DNA of 25,000 nt from Bigelowiella natans CCMP2755 (taxonomy: Eukaryota > Cercozoa > Chlorarachniophyceae): positions 1 to 25,000 of the forward strand of contig ADNK01000863.1 of NCBI GenBank assembly GCA_000320545.1. Direction: 5' to 3'. Within the stretch, counting starts at the first letter, position 1. Each line of letters starts with the position of its first letter. Below the pieces are notes generated by a model. That model was given only the letters and a program-made list of their open reading frames with translations, was not told the DNA's origin and did no database searches. This document shows, one piece after another, positions 1-8,817 of the stretch. The translations under genes were made by a program, and so were the position numbers.

Positions 1-250
1 GTGTAGGAGTATGAGAGGAGGAGGTGGAGGAGGAGGAGGAAGAAGCAAAAGAAGAAGAAGTCGAAAAGACCTTATTGCTTCAATTTTGTTGTTGAGAAAT
101 GGTGAAATCAATTAATGGATAAAAGACTGAATGTCGGTTTAAGGCGGACGACTAAATTGTTTCCTTTTGCTTATTTTTGTGGTCTCCTCCTCCTCCTCTT
201 CCTCCTCCTCCTTCCCGTCGTCATCTATCGCATCCCTCGCTGCTGCGTAG
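1..250 (+). other. Left edge: presumed VPS33 intron
   Basis: No exon is recognisable here. The stretch is GGA/AAG-rich at the start and has a TCC/TTC-rich tract around 184-220, followed by a splice acceptor (GCGTAG) at 249-250. It is best read as the end of the intron before the first visible VPS33 exon. The upstream exons with the first half of the protein should lie to the left of the window. Longer open frames here run into the AT/GT repeat and are artefacts. Confidence 0.6.
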
Positions 251-344
251 ATATAAGGAGATTCGTGATTTGCACGTCTATGCATTGGGACAATGGCTGC
301 ATACGAAGGTCAGTCACGATAAGGAAGAGGGAGGCAGGGGTCAA

Positions 345-412
<68 letters not shown>

Positions 413-564
413 TTGTGTGTATGTAAAAACTGATCTTCATCCGTCCTAATGTTGTCACTCTCTCCCCCCCCCTCTATCTTGTTTCCTCCTTTGCTCGTAG
501 GCCGGTGAGGTGCGGAAACGGTACGATGAGGTGAAGAAAAGCTCCATAGTTCAGCAGGTTGTTG

Positions 565-611
<47 letters not shown>

Positions 612-666
612 CAGTGGATCATGGAGAGAGGGAAGAAGGGGATGAAGAGGAGGTTATACATATATT

Positions 667-705
<39 letters not shown>

Positions 706-1503
706 GGCTCCGACACTACAATAGGCCAGATGAAGGATGTAGTCAAAAAACTCAAGGTTTGCTCGATTCACGGCTGTGATTGATCTTCCTGCACATTTCT
801 ATTTCACCAATGATATCCGAAACTTGACGCCGCCATTCTTGAGAATACTACGACTGCAAGAAGAAGAAGAGTAAGTTGTTCTTCCTAATCCCTTTGCTCT
901 CCCCCCCTCGTCTCTCTTTCTCTCTCTCGCTCTCTCTCTCCCTCTCTCTCTCTCTTTCTCTCTCCTCTTCCAGACCACCAGTGCGGAGCACAACTGGCTC
1001 CAAATCCACAGGTAGTATTCCTGTTGCTGTTGCTGCCTGTTGTTGTATTATTGTTGTGCTTGCATTGCTACCAAAGGAGATTATGCTATCTCTTCTAAAA
1101 TGAACAAGAACACTTTGGTGATGCTGCCTTTAAATGTTAAATGTCTCGATTCATTCGAATCACCTCCTTCCTCCTCCCTCCTCCCCCCTCCCTGCTGCTG
1201 CTCACTACCAGCAACTTGGCCCATCACCTGAATAGCCTAGTCTTCCGTCTCACTTTTGACCAGAAAATCGAGAAGGTAGTAGGTGTGCTTGCTGCTGCTG
1301 CTGTTCTAGGGGATGGCGGTGATGGTGGTGTGCAGTTTGGTGCGAATGATGATGACGATGACGACGATGATGATGATGATGATGATGATGGAAAAGAGTA
1401 GTAAAGAACACTAAGAAGGAAGGTAATTCTTGCAATAGGAGCTGTATCGTTGCAGTTCAGAGCATATTATATACCATCACCACGTTTGTTTCTTGCTTGC
1501 TGG

Positions 1504-1534
<31 letters not shown>

Positions 1535-2300
1535 GAAGGAAATTTCCATGGTTGGAGGGTCTGACAGCGTCGAGGACTTTGTCGAGGCGCAGATCTCCAA
1601 AGTATTATAATACGCGCACTCTTATTATTATTGATGCATGATGATGAAAGAACAATGATGACAATGATGATGATGATGATGATGATGATAATAAGTAGCA
1701 GTCCCGTTTCGCTGATAGCACCACATTGCCATCATTTAACATCCCACATAATCCCTCAAGGCCAATACGTTCTCCGAGTGTGTGCGACTGTTCGCACTGA
1801 TGACCAACACGCGCTACGTTGCCCAGAAGAAATACACTTTCTTTCTCAATGAGATCGTGCAGGCGTTTGGCTATGATCACCTTTTTGCGTTAAGGAACCT
1901 CGAGCAGGTGGTTCTTCTTCTTCTTCTTCTTCTTCGTCTTCTTCTTCTTCTTTTTCTTCTGGTTGCTTGCATTGCCTGTCGTCCTGCCTCCTCCTTCTAT
2001 CCCCAATTTCTCTTGCTCGACAATGAAGATGACTGTACCCACCAGACTCTTTCTTTATTTTCTTCCAAGACACTTTCCACGCATCATTGCCGATCGCTGC
2101 CAATTCGTGCATTCATTTATTTTCAGGTGGGAGTGTTACCAGACGAGGGGCGGAGATACAATTGTCCATGGACAAACGTTCGTCGGCGATTTGACCTTTA
2201 CAAAGACGAAGTGGACGCCAAGAAGCAGGATGGCCTGTTCTATGTCTTCGGGGGGTATTCCCCTCTCTCCGCGCGCATCGTCGAGTAAGAGACGATGATA

Positions 2301-2333
<33 letters not shown>

Positions 2334-2780
2334 CAGGCATCGTTCTCCTCAGCTCATTCTTGCATGTGATGGAGTTCCAAGAAATGTGAGATGGGCTGCC
2401 GTGTGCGTTTTGCGTGGTGTCGTTGCTTGGCGGTCAGATACGCGACGAACGGCAACTGGCTCAAAGTAAAGGACGCCTTGGATCAACTACCGGGCGGAGT
2501 CGTTGAAACCACGCAGCCTGTGAAGTCCAGACCGACCGTCGAGGATGGGGGCAGGAGAAGTGGTAGCTCCGAGTCGAAGAAAAAGCTCCCTACTAGCCTG
2601 GTAGTATTCGTGGGCGGCGTCACATATGCCGAGATCTCTGCCTTAAGAAAACTTGGTAAGATGAAGAATCGGAACTACATCATTGCTACTTCGCACTTCA
2701 CTAATGGAAATAAACTCATAAACGCGCTTAAAGAGCCCTTAATGACAAAGCCACGTGCCGGTGGGAGTCTCAGAAAATGA
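251..2780 (+). CDS. VPS33: VPS33, SM-family subunit of HOPS/CORVET (5' partial, nine exons)
   Basis: Exons that join in frame: 251-308, 501-557, 706-756, 974-1011, 1212-1275, 1539-1601, 1761-1907, 2127-2284 and 2438-2780 (stop TGA). They give about 325 residues, the C-terminal half of a Sec1/Munc18 protein. Known family role: VPS33 clasps SNAREs within HOPS/CORVET and drives fusion at late endosomes and the lysosome or vacuole. Diagnostic blocks, in order: YKEIRDLHVYALG; TIGQMKDVVKKL; LAHHLNSL; FGYDHLFALRNLEQ; GGYSPLSARIVE; VVFVGGVTYAEISALR; NYIIATSHFTNGNKLI. The last two are the hallmark C-terminal motifs of VPS33. Splice phases agree at every junction, and block spacing matches human VPS33A as I remember it. 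An exon of only 38 nt (974-1011) is needed for continuity. Every intron contains low-complexity or microsatellite DNA. The N-terminal half is outside the window. Paralogue A versus B cannot be decided. Confidence 0.9.
347..420. repeat. Compound (AT)n(GT)n microsatellite in VPS33 intron
   Basis: About 34 nt of pure AT alternation is followed by a GT tract with one interruption. It lies inside the intron 309-500, between the AAG|GTCAGT donor and the CGTAG acceptor. It produces spurious Ile/Tyr and Val/Cys open frames on both strands. Confidence 0.95.
568..703. repeat. (CT)n and (TG)n microsatellites in VPS33 intron
   Basis: A CT tract (about 568-610) and a TG tract (about 668-703) fill most of the intron 558-705. 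The TG tract runs directly into the acceptor (TGTAG, exon from 706), so it occupies the place of the usual polypyrimidine tract. Confidence 0.93.
902..971. repeat. CT-rich low-complexity tract in VPS33 intron
   Basis: A long imperfect TC repeat sits immediately upstream of the CAG acceptor at 971-973 and acts as an extreme polypyrimidine tract before the 38-nt exon 974-1011. Confidence 0.9.
1290..1533. repeat. GCT, GAT and CTG trinucleotide tracts in VPS33 intron
   Basis: Three tracts lie in the intron 1276-1538: a short GCT run near 1290-1303, a GAT/GAC run at about 1345-1390 and a CTG run at about 1505-1533. They generate poly-Asp and poly-His reading frames that are not coding. Confidence 0.9.
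1655..1691. repeat. (ATG)n microsatellite in VPS33 intron
   Basis: Tandem ATG/GAT repeats lie in the intron 1602-1760. Poly-Met open frames here are artefacts. Confidence 0.93.
1912..1961. repeat. (TTC)n microsatellite in VPS33 intron
   Basis: A TTC repeat begins about 4 nt after the CAG|GTGGTT donor at 1908, at the 5' end of the intron 1908-2126. Confidence 0.93.
2291..2333. repeat. (ATG)n microsatellite in VPS33 intron
   Basis: A GAT/ATG repeat begins a few bases after the GA|GTAAGA donor (2285) in the intron 2285-2437. The acceptor GGTCAG at 2432-2437 restores the frame (Glu codon split GA|A) and keeps exactly the residue spacing expected for VPS33. Confidence 0.93.
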
Positions 2781-2909
2781 TAGATGTCGAAGCTCTGCTT
2801 AACGACAAATAGCACAACGTATTGTGAATTTAGTCCTGTGGTGCTTTCGGAAGTCGTTATTCACATGCATCCAATTGTAACATGTACATCATCTCCGATC
2901 GTTGTCGTA

Positions 2910-2915
2910 AATAAA
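2910..2915 (+). promoter_or_regulatory. AATAAA polyadenylation signal after VPS33
   Basis: A canonical hexamer lies 130 nt downstream of the VPS33 stop codon. It is the only good candidate in that 3' region. Confidence 0.55.
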
Positions 2916-3299
2916 CACATAAAAGTATAAGTTATATGTACGAAGCCGTTACTGTTCCCGCCTGCCTTATGCTCGCATGCGATGCGCGCTGCTATTGTCT
3001 AGATGCACTCTTCTCCGCCTGCTTTGTTGTCACATTGTCCTATCCGGTAAGTGTTGCCGTACCTAGTTGTCGTACCAACACTGTCTTGGGTCGTCTGTAA
3101 TAATAAGATTCTTTGTTGTCCTTCATATAAATGTCTAGATGTGACAATTCTGGTGTAGCTAGCAATGTTAACTTTCTGACAGACGCTGCGTAGTCCTACC
3201 TAAATGTCAGCTGTTTTATCATGCGTTGCCGCATACATACATGCAATGCAATGTTAGGTAGCACTTATCGCGTCGAAGCAAAGCGACTGACAAAAGCGC

Positions 3300-3390
3300 G
3301 GCATGTACAAGACGGGTGTAATATAATTAATCAATTAAATTTGTTCAATAGTCATCCTTATGTAGCTGTGCAATGCAGCGGCTACAGTGC
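3300..3390. repeat. Dispersed repeat, copy A
   Basis: This stretch resembles 8470-8560. Shared blocks in the same order and orientation are AGACGG, TGTAATA, ATTAAAT, TTCA, TAGTCA, TGTAGCT and GCAGCGGCTA. Similarity is moderate and was judged by eye. Both copies lie about 550-600 bp downstream of a stop codon on the same strand. The core is itself a weak inverted repeat (GTAGC and GGCTAC arms). The boundaries are approximate. Confidence 0.5.
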
Positions 3391-3432
3391 TAATGTTGAA
3401 TTTGTTGGTCTCAGCTATGATGTGTCTCTAAA

Positions 3433-3433
3433 T

Positions 3434-3484
<51 letters not shown>
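3433..3484. repeat. (AC)n(AT)n compound microsatellite
   Basis: An AC tract of about 28 nt is followed by an AT tract of about 24 nt, in the spacer. Confidence 0.95.
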
Positions 3485-3930
3485 GCATAGCTTGTTAGTG
3501 TCCAGGTAGCACTTGTAAGAACGAGGTCACTCAATGTATAAATGCTGATTGCTGCTGGTCATGCAGTAATTATGATCGATTGCTACATACCTTCACAGCA
3601 AACTTAATTCTGCTAGATTCATTTATGTATTTACTCTAAGTTTTCACTGGCTTTACACATAATGCATACTACCGACACTACTGTAGCCGAGAAATCAACT
3701 ATGTGAACGTGTGGAATATCCCACACAGGCTTGTGCTTTATCATTGATTAAGATTGAACTATTTATAGCTGTTATACAGGGAAATATCTAGCTCACGAAA
3801 TAAAGGTCCTCCACGAGGTCCTTCATCGTTGCGTCTTTCCCACTTACGTATTCGTGGATATATTGGATTTTGGTGTCTTCTCCCTGAGATATTAATGCGG
3901 GAGTACTCAAATGTCAACGTAATCGTCACA

Positions 3931-3931
3931 G

Positions 3932-3967
<36 letters not shown>
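3931..3967. repeat. (CAT)n microsatellite
   Basis: An uninterrupted CAT repeat that reads as poly-Asp on the minus strand and poly-Ser on the plus strand. It is treated as non-coding because no start or splice context supports the flanking frames. Confidence 0.9.
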
Positions 3968-4101
3968 TATCCTCCGATTCTCTATAATAATCATCATTGT
4001 GAGCATGGCTTAGAGAACGGTAGCTCAAATAATAACCACCTGAGACACACGCAGCTCCCCATCGTTGTAAAGAGTTTTTAATACATCTGAGTTCTGGCGT
4101 T

Positions 4102-4395
4102 ATGCGTAATACGAAGAATCAATCTCCACCCACCACTACCATTACCACACTCATCAGATCATCATAATCGGCACCTTCGGAGCTTTGAAGAGTGGGATTT
4201 CGCGAATGCCCGGCAGTTTCAGCACGAATTTGTCAACGGTGAGCCTAGTCCTTCCCGGGCCTACACTCACTAGATCGGCCCCCCCGATTAACCTACTTGA
4301 TCATTTCCGAGTATCTCTCTAAATTGTTTACAGAGGATGACATCGAATGGGAAGAATACAGGCGCTCACGCCCTTTCCCCATCGTGTGTGTTTAG
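4102..4395 (+). CDS. Possible small gene or terminal exons, unrecognised
   Basis: Two exons read convincingly as protein and join in phase: 4158-4238 (after CTCATCAG, ending AACG|GTGAGC) and 4334-4395 (after TTTACAG, ending TAG). They encode HHNRHLRSFEEWDF, then QFQHEFVNEDD, then IEWEEYRRSRPFPIVCV. The composition is strongly charged and aromatic, unlike the surrounding spacer. A start at 4102 would work if the first exon is only 4 nt (ATGC|GTAATA) with a 52-nt intron, giving 48 residues. More probably an upstream exon is missing from my reading. I do not recognise the family. It could be a small mitochondrial or assembly-type protein, but nothing proves this. Confidence 0.38.
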
Positions 4396-4511
4396 TTACC
4401 GGGGGGAATCGCTTTCAGGACCCCACTTTACGATATTCGCGCCTCGGGTTCCTTTTATCACCTGTTATTGAGTTAATAATTTGTAGCAAAGGACAGGTCT
4501 ACATGCACCAG

Positions 4512-4512
<1 letters not shown>

Positions 4513-4551
<39 letters not shown>

Positions 4552-4576
4552 GATATAGAGGGGGGGGGGGGGGGGG
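4513..4576. repeat. (AC)n tract followed by a 17-G run
   Basis: An AC microsatellite (about 4513-4548) is followed, after a short AGAGATAT-type linker, by 17 consecutive G residues (4560-4576). No gene is assigned here. Confidence 0.93.
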
Positions 4577-5769
4577 AAACCTGGAACGTCTTCGCAAGCA
4601 GCACGAGATCTGGTGTAGAGAATGGGTTGATAGCAGAGGTAGGCGAAGACCACAGCAGTCTCCACACTCCTAAGAAATGAGAACAGAAGAAACATTCTGA
4701 GCGAATCCTTACAATCACTACGATTTAACGTTTATCACCTCCTTTAACGGGCTTTCTGAATTGTGATTTTCCTTCGGTGGCGAGTGACAACCGAGTGATG
4801 GCTAAAAATCATTATGTGACAAGGGTGTTACGAAAGCAGCAGATGCATGATCGTTGTTTGGGAAGTAACATGTCAATGACCCTCTTCGACTTTTAATCGA
4901 TTCCAAGGGCTCTGACGCAATTTCACTAGATCGAGCTGAGTATTCGGGAATTAATACAACAAAAGACGACGAATTTGGACCACAGTTCAAATATTATTGT
5001 CTGGGCATCATTTTTAAACGAGAAGTTTAATTGGGAGATACGTGCTGTTTAGTTCGAATATATGAGCGAAAGCTTTGAAAACAGAAAGGTGATAATAACG
5101 AGTGACATCCAACCAGGTCATCTTTTGGGAGCTGAGCTTTCATCGTTGTCTTCCTTCTTAGAAGCTGATTTTGAGCCGGCGAAACGAATCGTTGATGAGA
5201 TGTTTGACGATGCGAAAGTGGAAGGCCAAGCTGCATTGCAACGCTCGAGGATCTTCCCGCTAACTGTTTGTCTCTGAAAAGTACGTTCCCAAGAGCTGAA
5301 GTGATGCTCAAAATAAGAGTTATTTTCATTAGTTCGGCCATTGCGATTATAGCCGGATGGCTTTCCCGGCTCCCCTAGTCTTTTGTTAGTCTGCCAAAGT
5401 CGACGTTGATGCAGGTGGGGGGATTCGTGTGGTCGGAATTGCTCGGCGTTACCACAATAAATTTAAGATGTTTCCCGTATGTTTTATGACAGATTGTCAC
5501 GTCGAATTCACCCGAAATTCTGTTCGTTAATTTTCCGATTCAAACTTCTGAAGATCGAGGTTCACAGTCTTAGGTTTAGCATTATTTGGACTGAATATTC
5601 GGAACGAATTCCCCTGTAATTTGTTAGGAGCGTCTACCCCAGATAAATGTCGTACGCCTCTTTTGCCGCAATACACTAAATATAAAGAGATTTCTTTACT
5701 GCGACAATGGTTATTTGTGTCATACTTTGCAAAGACGACATACAAGTCGGACGACACCAAATAGAAACC
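4577..5769. other. Spacer upstream of the sedolisin gene with unassigned open stretches
   Basis: No gene is recognised. A plus-strand stretch at about 4880-5018 reads LLIDSKGSDAISLDRAEYSG and onward to a stop. A second plus ORF follows at 5062-5277. The 490 bp before the sedolisin ATG presumably hold its promoter, but I see no clear TATA box. Confidence 0.45.
5062..5277 (+). CDS. Hypothetical 71-residue ORF
   Basis: ATG to TGA, 71 residues, acidic, with no recognisable domain. It contains ELSSLSSFLEADFEPAKRIV and DEMFDDAKVEGQAALQ, a composition compatible with a helical protein. The antisense frame is also open (5027-5341), so the coding strand is unproven. It could be a degenerate gene together with the open stretch at 4880-5018. 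No function is assigned. Confidence 0.22.
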   Translation: MSESFENRKVIITSDIQPGHLLGAELSSLSSFLEADFEPAKRIVDEMFDDAKVEGQAALQRSRIFPLTVCL

Positions 5770-7656
5770 ATGCCTTGGATGCACCTGCCTCTCTTGCTCT
5801 TCCTGGCGCTTGTCTCGGCTTCCCCGTCAGACTCGCACGCAGAGATCGTTGTTGGCTTAAAGCTTCAACGCCTTGATGCTCTCGAGAAGGCTTTTTGGGG
5901 TATCATCACCATCTATGCTCGTTAACATTTTTTTCATTCGATGCTGATGGTCAAACTTGTAAATAACTTGCACCGATCTCTTCAGAAATATCGAATCCTC
6001 ATTCCTCCCAGTATTTGTCGTTCATGAACATCACCACGCTTTCGGAGATGATTGGGCCAACGCCTGCGACAGTGGACCGCGCGAGGACGTGGCTACTTGC
6101 ACACGGCGCGGATCCTCAGAGTCTTCGCTATTCTGCTCTGGGCGATCGAATCACCGCAAGGGTACCGAATCTTCTAGGGGCAACAGTAGATCAGATTACC
6201 AACGTCGCTCATGGAGATGGAGACTTCGATTTTGTTCTTTATCGTAGTGGCAACAGCAAAGTCCCATCATCTCAATCGAGGCCTAAGCAGCCATTCTCCT
6301 CTTCTTCCTCGCTTTCCAGCCAGCGGTATTCCATCAAGGCTCAGAAAGCGGCGTATGGCATCCCTAACGATCTGCAGGCATCAGATCCAAGGACATTGCA
6401 GATGGTATGGGGGCCGGGGACCTTTGGATACTCGAAATCACAGCTCAGTGCATTCAAGGATGAACAGTGTCCTCTACTTAATATGGATAAGGTCCTATTC
6501 GACACAGAGAACCATGGCGAGTCCGGTGGCGACAACTACGGAGAGGGGAATCTTGACGTCTCGATGATTGCAAGCTTTGGTCTCAACATCACCACACTAG
6601 TAAGCAACACCAACACCTCCATGTCAACAGAGGAGGGCAATGGCTTTGGCGAGGCGATGCTTGACTTCCTCACCTCGCTTGCCAATCGCGAAACGCTTCC
6701 CCAAGTCCTCTCTCTCTCGCTCGGCTCCCTCTCCGCCTACAGCTGCGACCTATTGTGCGAAGAAGCTGAGAAGAAAGGCCACGCAAAGTCTGACTGCAAC
6801 GCCTTCCTGCAGGAGCAGCGCCAGGTGTGCATGTTCCTCACTCAGAAGCAAGTCGGCCGCATCAGTACCGCACTGCAGGTGCTCGGCGTGCGCGGTGTGT
6901 CAGTATTCGGTTCGTCTGGAGACGGAGGCAGCCATTTCTCTTTCGACCGATTCGAAGGCGGCTCTGCTCTTGCTGATGACCTGAACGAGATCTCATGCTC
7001 TTTCCAGATGCCAGTTTTCCCCACAGGCTCTCCCTATATTACGAGTGTTGGAGGGACCTTGTGGAAGGGAACTCTTTTCCCTGACCCTTCGCATCCCGTG
7101 GCTTGGCCTCGAAGTGGCGGCGGTTTCGCTTGGCAGTTTCCGCGACCAGCGCACCAGGATAACATGATCAAGGACTACCTCCAATCTACTGCCGGTCTGC
7201 CCCCTCCCTCATCGTACAACTCCTCAGCACGGGGATATCCTGACGTGTCCGCCATTTCCGAGGATGGTACGTCACAGTCGAGTCCGACCGTAGCTGGAAT
7301 ATTCTCGCTACTCATGGACATGAGGCTTCAGGCTGGCCTCAAGCCTCTGGGCTTCTTGGGTCCGCGTTTGTACATGGTTGCGGAGAAGTTCCCTGGCGAG
7401 GCGTTTCAGGATGTGACGGAGGGAAGCTCCGCATATCATTGCGACAACGGGTTCCCGTCTGCGAAAGGTTGAATGCTTTCTTTAGTGGGAAAGTAAAGAG
7501 AAAACATTTTTGACAGAGAAGAAAAGAGGCTAACAGCCGAGGGGGGACTGGTTAGATTATGTGTCGGTAGATTTGAGGGTTGTTCACAGCAAACACATAC
7601 ACGCACACACACATATATATAGACAGACAGAAAGACAGATATTTATATATGTATAC

Positions 7657-7706
<50 letters not shown>

Positions 7707-7919
7707 GAGAGCAAGAGAAGCGGGTGTTAGGAATATGACGTCAATGGCGTCAAGTAGGAGTTCCACTCTAATATAATCCCCATTATCGTTATTAATATCG
7801 TTTTATTATGTTATTCGATTTGCTCTTCAGGCTGGGATCCAGTCACTGGTCTCGGGCGTCCAGTTTGGCAGGGTTTAATGAAACATTTTGCATCAGATGA
7901 TGACACCTTGCTCTCATAG
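5770..7919 (+). CDS. TPP1: Sedolisin (S53) serine-carboxyl protease, tripeptidyl-peptidase 1-like
   Basis: Exons 5770-5899, 5986-7467 and 7831-7919 give 566 residues, close to human TPP1 (563). Known family role: acid protease of the lysosome, vacuole or secretome that removes N-terminal tripeptides after pro-region autoprocessing. The start is the ATG at 5770 because it opens a signal peptide (LPLLLFLALVSAS). An inhibitory pro-domain follows (SNPHSSQYLSF, then TPATVDRARTWLLAHGA). Catalytic residues seen: Glu230 and Asp234 in YGEGNLDVSM, Asp356 in GSSGDGG, and Ser473 in DGTSQSSPTVAG. The calcium site is QDVTEG plus GWDPVTGLGRP, and the latter comes from exon 3. Oddities: a Cys-containing insertion around residues 293-330 (SCDLLCEE, then KSDCNAF, then QVCMF) and a shortened loop between YPDVSAIS and the catalytic Ser. 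The short exon-3 tail ends DDDTLLS. Family certain; strict orthology to TPP1 is inferred. Confidence 0.93.
7468..7830 (+). repeat. Microsatellite-filled intron 2 of the sedolisin gene
   Basis: The intron is bounded by AAAG|GTTGAA and CTCTTCAG. It contains an AC/AT tract (about 7591-7622), an ACAG-type tract and a long (GA)n run (about 7656-7703). Confidence 0.85.
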
Positions 7920-8002
7920 TTTGATCATGACCAATCGTGCATCATCATCTATACTAAGCTGAACTCTGGCGGGCTAAATCGATGCATGCGAACTTTGAAT
8001 GT

Positions 8003-8008
8003 AATAAA
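8003..8008 (+). promoter_or_regulatory. AATAAA polyadenylation signal after the sedolisin gene
   Basis: A canonical hexamer lies 84 nt after the TAG stop of the sedolisin gene, in a normal position for a poly(A) signal. Confidence 0.6.
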
Positions 8009-8358
8009 GCTCGATCCTGTACAAGTTACTTTTATTAATAGTGCAAGTTGTGGTGCAATATTCTATATCTAGCGGCGTGTACGTAGGCCAAGTGTGTGTT
8101 CTGCATGAACAGCACGGCTTTGCCTCGTGGCGGACCGCCCAGCCTGCTTCGGCTCGCGCGCCGTCTAAGATACGCGCGTGCGAGTGCATGCATGCGTGCA
8201 CGATTCAAGCAAATGGCTATATGGCTAACACTAAAGCTCAAGCCACAGCAGAATGCAACAATGCACGTACATACGTGCGCAGTGTGTGTCTGGATCGCAT
8301 GCGTGCGTCGTTGCCTCGCACATGCTACGTACTACGTGCGTGCTACTACAACGATCGT

Positions 8359-8378
8359 CGATTATAATATTATAATCG
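8359..8378. repeat. Perfect 20-bp palindrome
   Basis: CGATTATAATATTATAATCG is identical to its own reverse complement. It is AT-rich and could extrude a cruciform, or act as a dyad protein site or a fold in the RNA. No protein site is recognised. Confidence 0.85.
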
Positions 8379-8469
8379 TATATATAATCGATATCAGGAG
8401 CGTGCCATCGCCTATATATATACGTAATAATGTGACAATAATATGCTGTACGTAGATCGAGATACATGC

Positions 8470-8560
8470 GACCTGAGACGGATCGATGTAATAATGAAGT
8501 GATTAAATCTTTTCATTAGTCACACTGTTGTAGCTATGCAAAGCAGCGGCTATATATACG
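8470..8560. repeat. Dispersed repeat, copy B
   Basis: This matches copy A near 3300-3390 in order and orientation, including TAGTCA, TGTAGCT, GCA and GCAGCGGCTA blocks with scattered mismatches. It lies about 600 bp downstream of the sedolisin stop. It may be part of an old dispersed element. The ends were not resolved. Confidence 0.5.
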
Positions 8561-8796
8561 ACAGCGACGTGCAATGGGTGTGTGCCCGCTGTTGTTCAGT
8601 CATATAGGCCAGCAACAAGACCGCCCCAGCATCGCATGCGCCCGCACATTCATTTATCACGTATTGCACGTGCATCGATGCGACTCGACAATAAACTCTT
8701 CGATCTGCACACCACATAAACATGTGCGCGCCTATATACGTTTCTATAACTAGCCATGTGTAACAGTCATTCTAGCATTGAAGGGTTCAAACGTGC

Positions 8797-8817
8797 GCTC
8801 ATTATTGAATAATGAGC
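8797..8817. repeat. 21-nt inverted repeat with a single-base centre
   Basis: Arms GCTCATTATT and AATAATGAGC flank one G, giving a perfect 10-bp dyad about 275 bp beyond the ankyrin gene stop. It is followed by a short direct repeat of ATGAGCAA. Confidence 0.8.

Larger units (their letters stand above)
2781..4101. other. Spacer downstream of VPS33
   Basis: This holds the VPS33 3' UTR and about 1.2 kb in which I recognise no gene. Contents are one copy of a dispersed repeat (about 3300-3390), an (AC)n(AT)n tract (3433-3484) and a (CAT)n tract (3931-3967). Open frames around 3780-3930 on both strands look peptide-like but lack a supported start or splice partner. Confidence 0.6.

Noticed and set aside
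115-458. Overlapping open frames on both strands across the AT/GT tract
   Set aside because: They consist largely of Ile-Tyr or Val-Cys repeats from a dinucleotide microsatellite. The true coding there is the short exon 251-308.
1250-1435. Poly-His/poly-Asp open frames
   Set aside because: Products of GAT/GAC repeats inside a VPS33 intron with consistent splice phases on both sides.
8035-8467. Several overlapping ORFs on both strands of the convergent spacer
   Set aside because: They come from stop-poor alternating GC/AT steps. There is no splice context, start context or recognisable protein motif.
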